Part shown: piece by piece, positions 26,626 through 37,748 of the stretch
Layout of the letters: every line of letters begins with the position of its first letter
Position numbering within the stretch: position 1 is the stretch's first letter
Assembly (NCBI GenBank): GCA_039619475.1
Contig: CM077115.1
Span: 481,628,400-481,692,399 of the forward strand
Direction of reading: 5' to 3'
Length of the DNA: 64,000 nucleotides
Origin: Icerya purchasi
Taxonomy: Eukaryota > Arthropoda > Insecta > Hemiptera > Monophlebidae
Notes under the pieces: generated by a model
Database searches by the model: none
What the model saw: only the letters and a program-made list of their open reading frames with translations
Told to the model about the DNA's origin: nothing
Made by a program: the position numbers and the translations under genes

Positions 26626-28585
26626 GTGCAAATTTCCATTGCTTCGGAAAATAATGCAAGCGAAAAATAGCGTTACATCTAAAAATGTTAGCTCTTAACC
26701 GGGGACTTTTAAATTGGCACTATCGCACATTTCAGCCTTTGTAGTGAACTATAGTTAGTCGAAAGATTTAATAATGGCAATGAGAAGACAATTAAACGGC
26801 TTAATGTATATCTGATATGGAAATTGTTTGGATGCGACATTAAGTCAAATTTGAATATTTTTGTCAAGTAAGCAGCAAATAAATTTGATTTTTTTCTAAT
26901 CCTTAGCTCATCACTGGTGGAATATTTTTAATCGGTTTTTTAATATTTTTGCAACACTTCTACGGCGAATAATTGTCAACGGGCAACGGCGACAGTTTTG
27001 TTAAATAATCACTAAATATTTGATTTTTTACATCTGTTGATAATTTAATTATTTGCCTTTCTTTTTTTTTTTTTTTTTTTTAAATAAAGTTATACCGCGC
27101 GAATATCTTGTTTGAAACTACTTTTTCCTTAGTCGCTTTTTGTTTAGGACAAGATTCCTCTCACTATTTTCCCTATTATTTACGTCTTCGATTTAATGTA
27201 GAGTGTGTATTTAAAAAGTAGCGGCAGTCTGCATTTTACAAGGTATTGTACAGCGTTCTCAATGTTTTCATTGCTCCCAAGTGGAATTTTCAGATTTTAA
27301 TTCAGCTCTAAATAGTCTTTGTTATAATAGGCTTCCTAATCGGTTTTATGATTATGAACGAATATGAGTTTCTTTGTATATAGCAATATCACTAAGCGTC
27401 GGTACAACGGACGATTGACTAGAAAAAACGATCAAAGGAAGAACATCTATTATATACCGATATGTCATACTTTTCCTAATATAAAAGTCTAGTAGATCGG
27501 ACAATTTCTTCGGATCAATTGGCCAATAAATTATCAGGCTGCTTGATTTTTCTATTATGTACTAGTCAAGGTGTTACGACGAATTTCAAATATAAAACTC
27601 CTATTTCGACTATCAGGTGCCGGCACCATTTAGAAATTTAATAAAATATATTTTTCCGTCGCACAGTGTCGCTATGCGAGGTGCGATAAAATAATCAAAG
27701 AAGCACATTGAAACAAGTACAATTGTTTTTAATATTACCTACTGTTGTAATTAATATATTTCGTAATTTCCAATGACCCTTTTAAAGCATTTAAAAAAAC
27801 AACAAAAATACGACATTTTTTTGTATCAGTATTATGTAAAATGTACGAAAATAACTTAAAAATATAACAAACCGAGAAATTACAAATATAATATATGTAT
27901 ATTCTTTGAAATTTACTGCACGAAACAGCGGTATAAAAGGAGTTTTATTTTTCGTTTCAATTATGGGGCGTTAACTACAAGTACTAAACTCCCTCTTTTA
28001 CAACTACTTCGAGATTATACGAATATTTTCCTCACTATCTGCTTTATATTTATTCACGTGTCTCAAAAGGGTGAAGTATTTTACTCCAGTTTTCTCTACT
28101 GCTGAACAAAGACCTGTTTTGCAATAACGAAGACACTATAACAAAGCTTTATGGCTTCTTCTTGCATAGGCTCTTCTTGAACGACCTTACGAATATTTTT
28201 TTTTTGCCGATTTCCTATCATGTTTGCACTGCATAGAAATATCAAAAAGTTAGGGTTATCCTAAATCTACATTGAAAACTAGGGCAGAATAAAACAACAA
28301 CGGAAATAGTTTCACTGTATCACTAGTCTAGTGTGTTTCAATCTGTCCCGCAAACTCGTGCTTTAATTAAACATAATATTTTCTTACCGTAAAACTTTAT
28401 TGGAAAACAAATTTCTATTTGTAAATGTGTAATTTATGTGCACGTATAGAGATAATGAATTTGGCTTATCGCCATGTGTAACGAATATAGAAATAAAAAT
28501 GAAAAATTTCACATATTCCTTACCTTAACAAAACAAAGCAATAAAAAAAAAAAAAAATGATGCATGTATGAGTGTGTACATGCGG
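26626..28585. other. AT-rich unique-looking DNA, no gene recognised
   Basis: No coding region or transposon recognised. A T run lies at about 27062-27081 and an A run near 28543-28557. Confidence 0.5.
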
Positions 28586-28587
28586 AG

Positions 28588-28600
28588 GAAGTGAAACTTC
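28588..28600 (-). repeat. Helentron-like terminal block GAAGTTTCACTTC (inverted)
   Basis: On the minus strand, CATATAAGCCAAAGAAGT leads into the GAAGTTTCACTTC palindrome. This lies downstream of the endonuclease remnant at 29204-29515 (minus strand), as the equivalent block lies downstream of the remnant at 1133-1800. It is therefore probably that element's 3' region. Confidence 0.6.
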
Positions 28601-28757
28601 TTTGGCTTATATGTATTAAATTCTATAATAAAGTTTTATTTTAAATTAATTTTTAGGATGGAAAAGGTATCACAGTATAAATAAAATTTTCATTTTCAAT
28701 AAATAATAAATCCAAAAAATTGTATTATATACATTTATGAAAAGGTATCATTATTAT

Positions 28758-29199
28758 CAAAGGCGCATTCAGGATTTTTTGTTGGTCGGGGCTAGAATTT
28801 AGAAGATGAGTTAGGGGGTGGTAACTCGGTACCTCGAATATGTACCTATCTATTTCCGTGGTTTGTAAATTAAAATGAAAAAAGTAAAAAAAAAAATACA
28901 AAATTAACGATTATTTTTAACAAAATTACAAAACTGACGAATTTTATTTTTTAAAAAATAATAATAATGGATAACATTATGTTTGTAATAAGCACAAATT
29001 AGATAAGTATACGAATTTTATTTTTTAAAAATTAGCTAAAAGTATATAACATTTTACTTGTAATATAAGTAAAAAGTAAATATGTATGTTTAAAAAAAAA
29101 AAATTAAGTAAAACAAAACATTACAAAACGAAATTAAGATTTCGAAGATTTTTTGGGGGGAGCAATGGCCCCGTGGCACCCCCCTTGAGTGCGCCAATG
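28758..29199. mobile_element. hAT-type MITE with perfect 8-bp target duplication
   Basis: 442 bp. The left end is CAAAGGCGCATTCAGGA; the right end, read inverted, is CATTGGCGCACTCAAGG. ATTATTAT occurs directly on both sides (28750-28757 and 29200-29207), a perfect 8-bp duplication with the nTnnnnAn form usual for hAT. The interior is AT-rich with G/C runs near the ends and no reading frame. It inserted at the 3' edge of a Helentron endonuclease frame: the TAA that now closes that frame lies within the duplicated target. Confidence 0.9.
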
Positions 29200-29203
29200 A
29201 TTA

Positions 29204-29515
29204 TTATTGGTCTATTTCAGTTATGCTAATGAGTGTTTCAGTACATACTTTTGTTATCAAAGGCTTGTGGTAACTAAAATAAGAAATATAAGTTTTGCAC
29301 TCAATATCATCTAAAAATCTTGAAAACACTACATCTATCGTTGTATTTAATTTTGTCATTGATATCATCCTGTTATTTTGTAGAGATAAGTACAAATTGT
29401 CTTTTAAAAATTCAATCAATTGTAGAGAGTTGTCTAAAGCAAAATTCACATTAAAATCTCCACTTAAAATCATAGGTATTTTGTTATACACGTTGATTTT
29501 TTTAAAAACTCACTA
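29204..29515 (-). pseudogene. Helentron C-terminal endonuclease domain remnant, copy 2
   Basis: A continuous minus-strand frame reads PMILSGDFNVNF (the SGDFN catalytic/metal block), SLQLIEFLKDNLYLSL, NTTIDVVFSRFLDDIE and YISYFSYHKPLI (late histidine block). This is the C-terminal half of the EEP domain attached to Helentron Rep-helicases. The N-terminal half, with the TET glutamate block, is missing; upstream lies a TA microsatellite. It is better preserved than the copy at 1133-1800, so it may be a younger insertion. Its stop codon was supplied or displaced by the hAT MITE target duplication. Confidence 0.85.
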
Positions 29516-29586
29516 ACAGACTAAATGTATAATGTATCGTGTCGTGAATATCTTTCTATAGAGTAGTGTGTACACGTACTTATTAC

Positions 29587-29613
29587 ATGTATATATATAT
29601 ATATATATATATA
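29587..29613. repeat. (TA)n microsatellite
   Basis: Pure TA/AT tract of about 13 units. Confidence 0.9.
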
Positions 29614-29729
29614 CGAGAATGCTCATAAACTATATACTAGTCATTTTAGTATACTATTAGACCCAGACAGACACTTATACATACTTACACACACACACAA
29701 ATACATACCTACATTACGTTTAATTTTCT

Positions 29730-29770
29730 CTACCGTGCCGTAAAAAGTTTCACTTCAAAAAAAAAACGTG
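29730..29770 (+). mobile_element. Helentron-like terminal block, plus orientation
   Basis: CTACCGTGCCGTAAAAAG runs into AAGTTTCACTTC (29744-29755) and then AAAAAAAAAAC, the same end as at 2191-2215 (TTTCACTTC, A run, C). It lies in inverted orientation to 28588-28600, so the two blocks bracket the second endonuclease remnant and its MITE. Confidence 0.55.
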
Positions 29771-29799
29771 GCTTATTAAACATAGACTGCTGATCATCA

Positions 29800-31060
29800 A
29801 TATGCTTAACCTTTTCAGGGTCATAGAATTAAGGGAACTTTCTGTTTTAAGGCCTTTTCTTTTCTCATTATACGTACCTATATATATAAATGACTTACTG
29901 AATTCAATATTCTAACAATATTATCATACGCCGATGATGCAAGATTATTTAAAGAAATAAAAAGTTTTGAGGAGGCTCTCCTATTACAACGAGATGTAGA
30001 TTATTTTACAGCTTGGGGTGGGGCTAATAATTTACCCGTGAATATATCCAAATGTAAACGACTCCCTATTACAGCGTGATACCACACAGAAGATGTTCCC
30101 TTGATAAGGGAGATCTGTGTGAGGGATCTTGGTGTTTTACTAGATGAAAAATTTACATTCTAAACTCATGTAATACATACAATTCTAAAGCGAGCAAAAT
30201 GTTAGGTATAGTTTTGCGCAGTAGTGCAAACTTCAGACAACTTGAGACACATTTAATTTTATTCGCTTTATTAGTCCGCTCATAATTAGAATTTGGTGCG
30301 CTAATTTGGAATATCTAGTGATTTGGTAAATATGATTAAAAATGTTTCAGAAAAAGTTTCTAAAGTGCTTTCATTATAAATTTATTGGCTCCGGTGATGT
30401 GCATTTCAAATACAAATGGTCCGGCAGCTAAATATGCATAGTTTGGATGGGCGAAGAAAGGAATTAGCACTTCGTCTTTTTGCACAATTTGATGCACGGT
30501 AAGATTAACTGTCCTACTCTTTTAGAGAAAATTTCTTATTTGAGCTCGAATTTTTCCTGCTTAATTCGTACTCTGGCTGTTCCGTTTGCGAACACTCAGC
30601 AGTACGCATGCTCCTCTCTCTGTTCTTTATTCGTACTGTATAATAACTCGGAGAAAGATCATCGCGAGTTAGACATTTTTAATAGTCACGGTGGTGAGTT
30701 CTTAAAAACTGTTCGGAATTTAAAAATGTGAGGCTGTGTTGTACCGTCTTCCCCAAGTGTATTTCTGCGTAAGCATGGCGTGTATGTGTGAGAGTGTATG
30801 TACACGTGCGCATGTTACAGGTGTGAGATGCATTGGTGTGGGTGTGTGAATGGAATAGAAGTAAAATAAGTAATGTTAGATAAAATCGTTGTGTACGTAC
30901 GAGTATAGTTTGTACATTGCGTAATTTCGCAATTCTTCTTTTCTATTGTTTGATTGTACCTGTACACTTGTATATTTTACTGAATTGTTTTATTATATTA
31001 TGCTGTGCAGTAATTGGTGTAAACTGTTGTACTGGCGGATTGTACAAATAAATAAATACA
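29800..31060 (+). pseudogene. Jockey/CR1-like LINE: RT C-terminal part and 3' UTR
   Basis: Degenerate reverse transcriptase on the plus strand. A block corresponding to VLRPFLFSLY...YINDLL precedes LSYADDARLFKEI (catalytic YADD at 29927-29938). Then come RDVDYFTAWGGANNLPVNISK, the thumb block VRDLGVLLDEKFTF, and a tail with GRRKELALRLFAQF and KINCPTLLEKISYLSS. Several stops and frameshifts break it. GT-rich 3' UTR follows, ending near 31060 in TGTACAAATAAATAAATA. The upstream RT palm, fingers and ORF1 are missing, so it is a 5'-truncated dead copy. The order of motifs identifies a non-LTR RT; the exact clade is inferred. Confidence 0.8.
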
Positions 31061-31479
31061 TAATTTTAGCATTTCTGAAAGATACATTGAGCATTAGAAA
31101 AACATATTCCAAGATCGAAATACGAAATATATTTTTAGTTTTTTTGGAATTTTTTGGGACAGATGTGTCTCTATGGTGGTTAAAAGTTACTTGACTTTAG
31201 CTTTACTTTACTGAGTGTACACATTGATTAGGGTATACTGATATTGTAAAAAGACGCATTTTATTTTATTTTTCTATGGGGAGTGATCGTCGTCTTACAA
31301 ATTTGCATACTGGTTATCGTAGGAGGAACGTATTGTTGTCGGTTAAACACTTAACCATCTTAACTTAACTTATACATATATATATATGTATATAACTTCG
31401 TATAATATTTGAGTATCTTAATCTATCTTTTTACTTATCGGGGATAATTAATAATCTATTTTCTATTCTTTTATAATCG
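31061..31479. other. Short unassigned spacer
   Basis: AT-rich DNA between two LINE fragments of opposite orientation. The ACTTTAGCTTTACTTTACT near 31195 resembles the tail of the SINE at 38218-38513 but is too short to call. Confidence 0.35.
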
Positions 31480-32780
31480 ATGTATTTTTTCTTTACTTTT
31501 TTTGTTGCGCCTCTTGTCATTTTATTTTATGTTCATTATTTTTTTTTACATTTCCTTCTTCCTGAAGCCATTCCTTTATTTTCCTTTTCCTTTCCTCTAT
31601 TTTTTCCTTCTCTATTATTTCCTTGGGTATTTTATTCAACGTCTGAGTTGTTATATAATATATTTGTCCGTTTGCTCCCCCATCTTCGTTCTCGCTAACG
31701 GTAGTTGGTACGTAAATTTTTTCTTCAATTCGTATTCTGTTTTTATTTTGTTCTCCAATTCGATTTTATTTTCTGTTGATATGTATTCTTATATTTTCAG
31801 TAATAAGTACATTCCTCTTATGCTCATTACGTCTTCTTTTTTAATTATTTCACTTTCAGTTTCTTCTTTAAGGATTTCCTATTAATCTCGAACATGTTAT
31901 TTGCCGTTTATTTATTTTCCTCAAGTATACTTTTCTCACTATTCCCGATTCCTGAATTCCATACCTAATCCTCAAATCTACTAGCGCATAATGAACTAAT
32001 TTTAATGTTTCGTGTGTTGCATATTTCTTTAATGTATACAAAGCTGGTAAAACTGCTCTAATTTTCTTTGCAATATATTCCATATGTAGGTCCCATCTTA
32101 AATTTTGGTTCATCATTACTCCCAAAAATGTTTATACTGGGTTACTAAACTCCTGGAAGTTTTTCATTTCATACTCATGTCTTTACCCTATCGAGTGTAC
32201 ACGTTCGTTTGAGTGAATTATTATATTTGAACAATATAAATCGCAGAAGTCTCCTTTTTTCCCGTAGTGCCATTGCTGTAGTCTTTTTTACAAGAATTCT
32301 TAGACTTTTATCGTGTGCTCATTTACTTATTGATATTCGATTTTTTTGCATCCTTATTTCTGCCCCTTTTTCATCTCTTTATATGACGCAACTATTGCTA
32401 TATCATCCGTGAACGAGACTACACCTCACTGTAACTTAATTTCTTATATAGACCATTTTTATATATAATAAACAGTATAGGCGCCAAGTTGCTACCCCCC
32501 CTGTGGTACTTCTACATTCATCTCCTCTTTTTCACTTTGCACATTTGAAATATTTACACTTGTTTTCCTCTGGTTTAAATAACTTTGAAACCATTTTATT
32601 AAAATTTCCTCTAATGCGTTTATGAGCATTTTATGATCAATCGTTTCAAAAGTTACAACTTGTCTGAACCGCAAGCTAGACAATAGACCTCCTGCCATAT
32701 GTTTTTGATCATAAAGTTTAATGCAGATGGTATGTGCGCTATTTACTGATATATCAATAAAAGGCATGTTCGGAAACTGA
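31480..32780 (-). pseudogene. Second Jockey/CR1-like LINE family: RT and C-terminal tail, copy 1
   Basis: Minus-strand blocks in order: FETIDHKMLINALEEILIKW, FQSYLNQRKTSVNI, VPQGG with NLAPILFIIYIKN, SFTDDIAIVA (the F-A-D-D box, here FTDD at 32402-32413), GVMMNQNLRWDLHMEYIAKK, LYTLKKYATHETLKLVHYAL, RYGIQE, and a C-terminal tail ending YQLPLARTKMGEQTDKYI. This is the order of a non-LTR RT from palm to thumb plus tail. Alanine to threonine in the catalytic box and several stops mark it as dead. The C-terminal 650 bp is repeated at 47690-48340. Confidence 0.82.
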
Positions 32781-33429
32781 TATAAAACAATATAACCCCT
32801 ACATCGACTTATTAATTAGTTAGTTTTTTTTTTTATATTTTTGGCTTGAGACGCATGTGTCCGCGTGGTGGTCGTCAGTTTTTGCTTTATAGTTATACAC
32901 TAAAGACTGTTATAGTACTACTTAAATAAAGTTCATGATTCAATTTTATGATGCAAAATGCTCCATTTTTCCCTAAACAATTAAACCGACATCGCCGATT
33001 TATAATGTAATAAAAAAATACGAATTAAATTGCAATTTTTTAGAAATTTTTTTAATTTTATCATTAATTGAGCAACAAGACTGAACGGTTTATTTGAAAA
33101 ACATGATAAAGAAAACACAAAATCGTGAACATGTTGAAGTGACTTCGCAGTTATGCGTTGATTTTTTTGTTTACTATCGAAGCTGCGCATTTACAGTACG
33201 TAGAAATTCGAATAACGATCGAATGCTAAAAAAATTTATTAGGGAACTAAACATAAAAATTGCACAAATCGCATTTGTTCGTTTCGATTAATATGGTGGT
33301 AATAAAAAATTCGATTAACAAAAAGATAATTTTCATTATTATATAAGAAACAACAATAGAAATACATACCGCGACAAATATTATACAATAAGTTAACCAC
33401 TTTAAGGTAGAACTTGCATAACTAGATCT
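32781..33429. other. AT-rich spacer, no gene recognised
   Basis: No transposon motif seen. Overlapping short frames on both strands near 32981-33291 have no recognisable domain. Confidence 0.4.
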
Positions 33430-33720
33430 CGTTAAATGCTTCGCAACAATAAGTTATACGTTGTGTGTTTTCGGTCTTTAACATGCCATTCTATTCATTT
33501 TAAGCAAAAAGCGAAAGCTTCACTAGTAATAGCAAATTCTTTTCCACTTCAGCTGATACAGCGCATTTTCATCTTCGCCGACTACCTGTTGAGATTCATC
33601 TTTTACGCTTTGAACAATTATTTCATTGTCATCTAAAATTTGATAGGCACATCCAGGAATATCGTCTAGAACTTTCACAGTGATATTTTCCGAATGTCTT
33701 CGCTTGTGCATACATTCTCA
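33430..33720 (-). pseudogene. Possible pogo/Tigger/jerky-like transposase C-terminal fragment
   Basis: The minus strand reads VLDDIPGCAYQILDDNEIIV then QSVKDESQQVVGEDEN. After a frameshift it reads ITSEAFAFCLK and IEWHVKDRKHTTYNLLL. An acidic D-x-P-G-x-x-x-x-I-L-x-D-x-E-I block, then an acidic linker and a S-E-A-F helix, is the usual C-terminus of pogo-superfamily DDE proteins. The DDE core, the DNA-binding domain and the terminal repeats were not found. The call rests on the resemblance of two short blocks. Confidence 0.4.
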
Positions 33721-33975
33721 TCTTCAGTCTCATTTTCTTTCTTATTCTCTAGCGTATTTTCTTTCTATTCTCCCTTCTATTTCTTTGTGATGTCTTTCGT
33801 CGTCTCACATACATTAATTTTTCTTACCGTTACTAACTTCAATAAACACTGCAGACATAGCGTTCAGGAGACGAAGGAAGCGAGGAAAGCTAGGAAAGGA
33901 TTAAGCTGAATCGTGTTTATGAAGAAGAAGGAGGGTTGCTATGTGGTGCTGGAATAGTTGATTGAAATGTAACCT
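33721..33975. other. Unassigned spacer
   Basis: Sequence between the pogo-like fragment and the next MITE; no motif recognised. Confidence 0.3.
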
Positions 33976-34577
33976 CGGGGCGGATCCAAAAGGACATTTA
34001 GGTGGGGAAATTATATAATTACGTAAAATCTCCTACGGTAGGCAGTAGATTTGAAAAATACCTTGTTTCGTAAAGAAAATCAAATAGTGACATCTTTAGG
34101 TATTTAAAAATGTTTTAAAAATACATAATTATTATAGTTTAATTTAAATTATGTTTTATTTTTAGGGGAAAATAAAACGAAATTATAAAATTCTAAGCAA
34201 GATAGTATTTTTATTAGACTTTTTTTAATTTTTTATTTTTGTTAGTAATCCGATCAGAATTCTTTGTTCGCGAACAAGTTTCTCATTGAACTATTTTACA
34301 TTAAAATTACAAAATAAAAATTAAAAATAAATAAGAAAAGCAAAAGATCGATATGACAGTTAGGTTCAAAATAAAATAAAATCGTAACATTAATAGTTTT
34401 ACTAGAAAACAGTATTAAATATTAGTTATATAATTAAATCCATAAGTATAACATTTATACAAATATTTTATAGCATAAATTAAGTTTCTCTGTTATAACA
34501 AGTTTTTTCATAGATGCTTTGGTTCTTTGGAGGGGATGTCACCTACCCCCCCCCCCCCGCCTATTTATCCACTACTG
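33976..34577 (+). mobile_element. hAT-type MITE, family A, copy 3
   Basis: Starts GGGGCGGATCCAAAAGG and ends TTTATCCACTACTG, in the same orientation as 16701-17343, and shares TATAATTACGTAAAATCT, ACCTTGTTTCGTAAAGAAAA and AATCCGATCAGAATTCTTTG. It has two internal deletions relative to copy 1 and a longer C run near its right end (34545-34557). The target duplication is no longer visible, so this appears to be the oldest copy. Confidence 0.82.
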
Positions 34578-34599
34578 ATTATATTTTTCTCAAAATGAC

Positions 34600-34920
34600 T
34601 TTTTTTCAGTTGGCGTGCAGCATAACTGGGCCAATTATTGATCGATTTGAAAAAATCAAAGTAATAATTATTCGCCATAAAATTATCTATTAGATCAACC
34701 TAATTTTGAAAAAATATAATAATTTTGATTATTCTTTTTTTCTGAAAAAGAACGAAAAAAATGCGAAAATTTGATTTTTTTTTCAAACGCCTCTCGATTT
34801 TTTAATCCTTAATAATTTTAGCTATAATTAGGTTTATCTAATAATAAAACATGTAAATAATGTAAAAAAATCATTACTTTCAGGTGAATTTTGAGACCTG
34901 CACGCCAAAAGTGAAATCTG
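34600..34920. mobile_element. Fold-back element (imperfect inverted arms)
   Basis: The left arm begins TTTTTTCAGTTGGCGTGCAG and the right arm ends CTGCACGCCAAAAGTGAAA. Inside, TATTAGATCAACCTAATT is mirrored by AATTAGGTTTATCTAATA. The arms extend loosely over most of the ~320 bp, leaving a short centre. No reading frame; a palindromic MITE is likely. No target duplication identified. Confidence 0.6.
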
Positions 34921-36453
34921 ACTCAGAGGACATAACTTTAAAATTGTGCGTGAAAGATACTTGAAAAAAATCTCAAATCTAGCTTAAAGTATGATTAAAT
35001 ATTAATTCCAATTATTTTTTCCCTCTCAAAAAAATTTACAAAAAAAGCATAAAAATAAACCTACTAATGTGGTTTCCCTCCTTAAAGAGGCGCGATGGGT
35101 GACAAAAACCGACGTTAGTTTCCTATAAAAATGTAGATTCGAACGGAGAGATAATGATTTTGAAACTCCCAAAAGACGCGATTTACAAGTTCTCACTGAC
35201 GGTATTTGAATATTACACTCTTTAATCGCTACCGTGACGTGATTGATCAGTTAATTGTATTTCGCTTGATTAGGACCTGGCTCGATTCCCGTTGCCGCAC
35301 ATTGACACTTTCTAAAAAAAAAAATTCACTCGCGCTGAGTTAATTAGTTGACGCGCCAAAAAATAAAATAGAATAAAAAGAAAATAAATAAATAAATAAT
35401 CCCCAGTTCTTCACGAAGGTCACAAGGTAACATCATTTTATATTCTAGCCGTATTACCTCGTTCGCAAATGTTTACATTAAAGATTTTGAAATAAAATTG
35501 TTTTGTAACGAAAAAGAAAAAAATTATGCTCTAAAAATTTAATAAAATTGCACTGAAAAATAAAAAAATAGTTACCCGATAAGGAAATATATTTTAAGAT
35601 TTACCATAAGTGGATGTTACCCCCCTTAAACAACATTAATACGCATTAATGAGTTGCGGTGCATTCAAATTTGCGACAATTCAAAACCGCATTAAACATC
35701 CCGGCGATTCTTTTAATACTCGGCATATAGATACGAGTATACACTCATTTAATGCGGTTTTTTTAATTGCTTCAATTCAGGGATTTTGTACACCTAGACT
35801 CTAACGTATAATGTAATTTAAGTATAACAATAATGTATATTTTACTGCATTCTTATCGAGCAATTGCGTTTTATTTTTTAGTAGTGCATTTTTATTAAAA
35901 ATATATACAGTAAATCCGGAAGTCGGTGTATCTTTTTCTTTTAAATAACTTTCTGGCGTATTTATTTTTTTACTATATGCTTATTTATTAATAAATTTAA
36001 TTATTTCGTATACGCATAATGATATTGACGTATTGATTAAAAGACTTCATATTACGGATATTTTTAATCCTATGTAGTTATTAATTACGAATTGATTATT
36101 TATAACCGCACCGCTGAAATCGCTAAGTAAAAGAAAATTTAAATGGAAAATTGTTTACTATATATAGAAGGTTGGTTTCATGAACTTTTCGTGTAAAATA
36201 AAATTTAGTATTAGTTTAGAATCGCCTGTTCCTTCCACTAAGAAATTTCTACGACTTCCAATAGAAAAAGAATAGCAACAATCACACGGAATTCTGATCG
36301 GCAGATGTTTCATCGAGGAAAAAAAGGGCCGCGTTTCAAAAGCGGCCAATGTTGCCGAATTCGTACGAAAATATTTAATTTAAAGGCTCTGATTAACCAT
36401 GCTTGAGATCATATAATTTACACTGTGCATGCGAAAAGAAGAAACATTTACTT
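34921..36453. other. AT-rich DNA with one short inverted repeat
   Basis: No gene recognised. A perfect 14-bp inverted repeat AAAACCGCATTAAA / TTTAATGCGGTTTT (35683-35696 and 35748-35761) encloses about 50 bp and could form a hairpin. Confidence 0.5.
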
Positions 36454-36650
36454 TGGAAAACAATTTACGGCAGACACCGTGTTTAAAAAATTAATCTTAA
36501 AACTTTAAAATCTTAAAAACTGAACATTTACCATCATCAGAAACGCTTCCGGTTATGGTAAGTGTAAGCTTTCCGAAACGTTGAATTTTTAAGATTAAAT
36601 TTTAAGTTTTAAGAATAATTTTTTAAACATGGTGTCTAGTTGTTTTCCGG
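36454..36650. mobile_element. Fold-back element with AGACACC arms
   Basis: Left arm GGAAAACAA ... AGACACCGTGTTTAAAAAATTA, right arm TAATTTTTTAAACATGGTGTCT ending TTGTTTTCC. Arms of roughly 75-100 bp pair with a few mismatches, and the loop is short. A palindromic element of this size without coding potential is usually a MITE. I saw no clear target duplication. Confidence 0.7.
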
Positions 36651-36929
36651 ATTATATCCATCGTGTAAGCTTTAAATCTTTAAAACATTTACCGTAGATT
36701 ATTACATTTTTTAAAATCTTAATACAAACTCACGTATTGCTCCTATTATTTGCAATATACTTGTATTAGAAAAAGAAAAAAGTTATAATACTTTGTAAAA
36801 TAAAAAAAATCATTCCGAAAAAGAAAAAAAAAACGAGATCTGCGTCAGCAACTCCTTATTTATATCAGAAACATGTTGACAAAAGGAAGACGACGCCAGG
36901 TTACGCTGACAGAAATTTATTCAAGTCTT

Positions 36930-37445
36930 AGCCCCCCCCCACTCTTGGGCAGGCTAACCAAGGACCTTCACCCAGAAACAAATAGAAAGGAAAGAAGTCG
37001 GTTATATTTTAATCCGATCAGAAATCTTTGATAAAAAGCAATCAATATAGCGAGAATAATTAATTTGGAAAGGAAAAGACAGGACATAAGAGGCGCAATA
37101 CGGAGTAGGAAGCCAAGGCATCAACATATAGGAATACAAAGAGAAGTCTGCAGAAAGAGATGAACACTGGAAGAACACATAATCGGCTTCGAAAATAACT
37201 TCATGATCAGGATAGAGAGGACAGTGTGGGAAGGAAATCAGGGAAAAGCGAAATCTGGGGAAAAGCAGCAGAGAATGGTCAAGACGCATACAAACAAAAA
37301 CGTCGAAGAAAGGAAAGCAAAAGAAACCGTGAATGGGGAAGGAAAGTAGGCTGAACAGACAGGTAAAAGGAACAACTGTTGGCAAATACAGATGATAAAT
37401 CTACGAGGGATAGTATCGCTAGGTTTTAAAAGTGCATACAAGGGG
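36930..37445 (-). pseudogene. I-type LINE 3' end, copy 1
   Basis: On the minus strand it has the post-RNase H tail with FDVFVCMRLDHSLLLF, CPLYPDHE and VFFQCSSLSAD, then the 3' UTR landmark CTGATCGGATTAAAATATAAC. Blocks match the copies at 40900-41690 and 62940-63800 (RLRFNHTL, CPLHSDD, DHVLFECSSLSSE). It is the most diverged of the three and lacks the RNase H core. The 3' flank carries TCCTTGGTTAGCC, matching the downstream UTR of the other copies. Confidence 0.7.
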
Positions 37446-37558
37446 TATGTTTAGATTGTTACAGATTTACAGTAAGATGCAGAGATCGCGCTAGCCCAGG
37501 TAGGTTTCCAATATTCCTTGTTAGCATGCTTAATAAAAAAGGTCACTGCGAGGAAAAC

Positions 37559-37748
37559 AATTTTAAAAGATCACCATTATCATTCGGCTACGGACGTTAT
37601 ATTTTTTGTTTTATATGGTTAATTTTTTAATGTTTTTACAATCTAGATTATGTTACGTATATTTTTATGAATTCTTGAATGTATATGTCGTTTGTGTAAC
37701 AAAAAGTATAACATCAGTAGCCGAATGTTAATGGTCATTTTTTTAAAT
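37559..37748. mobile_element. Fold-back MITE with CATTCGGCTAC arms
   Basis: Left arm ACCATTATCATTCGGCTACG ... GTTATATTTTTTG, right arm CAAAAAGTATAAC ... GTAGCCGAATGTTAATGGT. Arms of about 45 bp are nearly complementary, around a loop of ~90 bp. No reading frame. The size and arm length fit a small non-autonomous DNA transposon. Confidence 0.75.

Noticed and set aside
31502..31885. 127-residue hydrophobic plus-strand frame resembling a membrane protein
   Set aside because: It is antisense to the C-terminal tail of a LINE read on the minus strand. The T-rich strand gives Phe/Leu/Ser by composition.
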